Shown piece after piece: positions 62,275-64,000 of a DNA stretch of 64,000 bases; positions within the stretch are counted from its first letter, which is position 1; each line of letters begins with the position of its first letter. A program made the translations under genes and the position numbers. Below the pieces are notes generated by a model, which saw nothing but the letters and a program-made list of their open reading frames with translations, was not told the origin of the DNA and ran no database searches. Origin of the DNA: Devosia lacusdianchii (GTDB taxonomy: Bacteria > Pseudomonadota > Alphaproteobacteria > Rhizobiales > Devosiaceae); the NCBI RefSeq assembly GCF_022429625.1, contig NZ_CP092483.1, forward strand, positions 2,604,001-2,668,000, read 5' to 3'.

Positions 62275-62880
62275 ATGAGCGATGTCGCCGTCAGTTCCGC
62301 CGTAGCCGCTGCGCCGCGCGCGCCCATCTACCGGCCCGCGACCTATGCCGATATCGGGCTGGTGCATCACCGCCTGCAGGAGGCCATCGAGACCTCGCCC
62401 TTTTACAGCCCCGAATTCAAAGCCTACGAATCGGCCCGGCTGACCAAGGACTACCTGGCGAGCCTGATCGATGCCGATCCACACCACGTGATGGTGTTCG
62501 AACGCGAGGGCAAGACGGCGGCTTTCATGATTTCGGGCCCGGAACTGGGCACGCTGTGGCTCTATTGGAGCTATGTGTTCCCCGAGAACCGGCGCTCGAC
62601 GCTAGGTGTATCGGGGATGCGCGCCTTTATCGATCATTGGGACAATGGCCGCTTTCATAAGATCGCCACCTATACCAAGACCGGCAACGAACCCGCAGCC
62701 GCCATCATGCTGCGCATGGGCTACAAATACGTCGCGACGCTGGAAAAGCACATCTTCGGCGAGGACTACCTGCTTTACGAGCGTCCGCTCAACAAGGTCG
62801 AGCCGGGCTATGATCGCGGCACAAAGGGCGGGCTGCGACACAAGCTGGCGCGCAAGCTAAAGCTGGCCTTCCGGCGCTAG
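62275..62880 (+). CDS. GNAT-family N-acetyltransferase
   Basis: A 201-residue protein with a GNAT-like fold: [35 protein letters not shown], then [39 protein letters not shown], then [44 protein letters not shown], with the [13 protein letters not shown] segment as the usual C-terminal motif. The acetyl-CoA loop R/Q-x-x-G-x-G/A is only loosely conserved. The ATG at 62275 has GGGAG 6 bases upstream. It is divergent from acs and convergent with a flippase gene, which hints at polysaccharide modification. Substrate unknown. Confidence 0.75.
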   Translation: MSDVAVSSAVAAAPRAPIYRPATYADIGLVHHRLQEAIETSPFYSPEFKAYESARLTKDYLASLIDADPHHVMVFEREGKTAAFMISGPELGTLWLYWSYVFPENRRSTLGVSGMRAFIDHWDNGRFHKIATYTKTGNEPAAAIMLRMGYKYVATLEKHIFGEDYLLYERPLNKVEPGYDRGTKGGLRHKLARKLKLAFRR

Positions 62881-62886
62881 CCGACG

Positions 62887-64000
62887 CTACTCAGCCAGAG
62901 CCACGGACATACGACGATTGCGGAACCATTGCAGGATCGACACGTCGATCTTGGCGGTGCGCAGGGCGATCCACCACAAGCCGACCGACCAGACGCTAAT
63001 GGCGATTATGGCCGACACGGCTGCACCCATAAGCCCGAATGGCGGCACGAGCAGCCAGTTGCACAGCGCCAGCGAGGCAATGCCTACCGCCACGGACGGC
63101 AGGCTGGCATAGGGCCGATCATGGATCGACAGCACCAGCGATGCCGGCCCCATTGCTGATCGGATCACGAGCCCGAGGCAGAGCACCGCCAATGGACCGG
63201 CACCAACCGAAAAGCTCGGCCCGAACAGCATCAGCGCCAACGGCGCGAGCAGCGCCATCAGCACGAACAGAATGACCGACAGCCCGCTGGCCACCATATT
63301 GGCGTCACCCACCTTGCGGTTGAAAGCCACGCGATCGTCGTTGGCCTCGCTCTCGAACATATCTGGCAGGGTGACCGCATAGACGGCGGCAACGCCGAAC
63401 GAGATCAGCGCGAAGATGCGCGTGCAGACGCCGAACACCGCCAGCTCCTCGCGGGTCAGCACCTGGCTGAGCATCAGCAGATCGATATCGAAGAAGAAAT
63501 CGGTCGCCAGCGAAATCAGCACCCATGGCAGCGCGAAGCGCCACCAACGGCGCTGCTCGTTGGCTCTCGGCGGGGCTTCGCCGGAGACCTGCTTGAGCGA
63601 GGCGACGACGAAACCGATCTGAACCAGCGACACGGCAACAAAGCCGATGGCAATGATCCACAGCATGGAAGAGAAGCCCTCGGTCGGCACGGCAAAGCTC
63701 ATGGTGACGAGGAAGGCTGCTATGACGATGATCGGGCGGAAGATGGCATCAGCAAAAAAGCCGGCGAATGGCCGCTTAAGGCCGACCAAAATTGCGCCGC
63801 TGACAAAGACGTTAGCGGCAGCGAAAGCCATCAGCGCCATCGGGAAGAAATGCTCGGCCAAGGCACCACGACCCATGCCGACCGCTGCAAGCACGGGCGG
63901 TCCGGCCACCAGCAGCAGAGCCAGCGTGCCAAGCACGTGGCCATAGGCCCGGATCAGGAACACATCGAGCTGCTTGCGCTCGCCCCGCGCCCGATACTCG
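62887..64000 (-). CDS. Polysaccharide flippase (Wzx/MOP type), truncated by the window edge
   Basis: About 370 codons of a polytopic membrane protein; the frame stays open to the right edge (EYRARGERKQLDVFLIRAYGHVLG at the start), so the N-terminus is missing. Alternating hydrophobic helices with small polar loops, including MALMAFAAANVFVSGAILVGLKRPFAGFFADAIFRPIIVIAAFL, PWVLISLATDFFFDIDLLMLSQVLTREELAVFGVCTRIFALISF and LAVLCLGLVIRSAMGPASLVLSIHDRPYASLPSVAVGIASL, fit the MOP superfamily of lipid-linked oligosaccharide flippases. It is probably part of a surface polysaccharide locus beyond the window. Confidence 0.8.
   Translation of the reverse strand, partial: EYRARGERKQLDVFLIRAYGHVLGTLALLLVAGPPVLAAVGMGRGALAEHFFPMALMAFAAANVFVSGAILVGLKRPFAGFFADAIFRPIIVIAAFLVTMSFAVPTEGFSSMLWIIAIGFVAVSLVQIGFVVASLKQVSGEAPPRANEQRRWWRFALPWVLISLATDFFFDIDLLMLSQVLTREELAVFGVCTRIFALISFGVAAVYAVTLPDMFESEANDDRVAFNRKVGDANMVASGLSVILFVLMALLAPLALMLFGPSFSVGAGPLAVLCLGLVIRSAMGPASLVLSIHDRPYASLPSVAVGIASLALCNWLLVPPFGLMGAAVSAIIAISVWSVGLWWIALRTAKIDVSILQWFRNRRMSVALAE

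Overview
The window is a high-GC chromosomal segment of an alphaproteobacterium of the order Hyphomicrobiales, most likely Devosia or a close relative. This is inferred from protein content. The markers are FlbT/FlaF/FliX flagellar control, a single-cysteine DksA, CtrA-type TTAA-N7-TTAA boxes, a CsgH curli chaperone and a giant GPR/RgsE-type polar growth protein. No rRNA or tRNA gene, CRISPR array, insertion sequence or prophage was seen, so this looks like core chromosome.

Layout. (1) 1-2032: the end of an M32 carboxypeptidase and an ABC-F ATPase. (2) 2280-3910: a small amyloid locus, curlin - csgH - curlin, whose two curlin genes share an upstream element. (3) 4086-7555: a FixL/FixJ-like two-component pair followed by a secreted HbpS/GlcG-type protein and a secreted ankyrin protein, a possible haem or redox sensing module. 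(4) 7608-21117: dksA, then a large flagellar region: fliX / flgI - flgJ-like - flgN-like, a small hypothetical gene, two tandem flagellins, flbT-flaF, and the opposing flgE-flgK-flgL operon. Candidate CtrA and RpoN promoter sites are legible. (5) 21344-25230: a P-loop ATPase, metA, and phoX behind a Pho box. (6) 25411-31066: a membrane protein and a GT2 polysaccharide synthase with a T2SE_N/MshEN-like domain, then ycjX and a ycjF-like gene behind a very good RpoH promoter. (7) 31253-34060: HxlR/FMN-reductase and Acg-like oxidoreductase/MarR pairs, the latter with a 44-bp palindromic operator candidate. (8) 34057-41346: assimilatory sulfur reduction, with cysG - DUF2849 - cysI - cysH (fused to DUF934) - ferredoxin reductase - ferredoxin, and a second ferredoxin nearby. 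(9) 41606-50679: a methyltransferase coupled to prfC, an Hpt protein, and the 1791-residue polar growth protein. (10) 50741-58211: an NlpC/P60-like protein, three paralogous MFS transporters interleaved with a GT4 glycosyltransferase and an LpxH-like phosphoesterase, and nagZ. (11) 58441-64000: an ECF42-type sigma factor with its YCII partner, acs, a GNAT acetyltransferase and a truncated flippase.

How the genes work together. The flagellar genes fit a Caulobacter-like hierarchy: CtrA, then RpoN for ring and hook genes, then flagellins controlled after transcription by FlbT/FlaF. The sulfur genes form an electron path NADPH -> ferredoxin reductase -> 2Fe-2S ferredoxin -> sulfite reductase, with adenylyl-sulfate reduction by CysH and sirohaem made by CysG. 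The strongest candidates for something little described are the kinase-regulator-HbpS-ankyrin module, the GT2 synthase with a possible c-di-GMP sensor domain, the CysH-DUF934 fusion, and the two curlin genes with their common upstream element.
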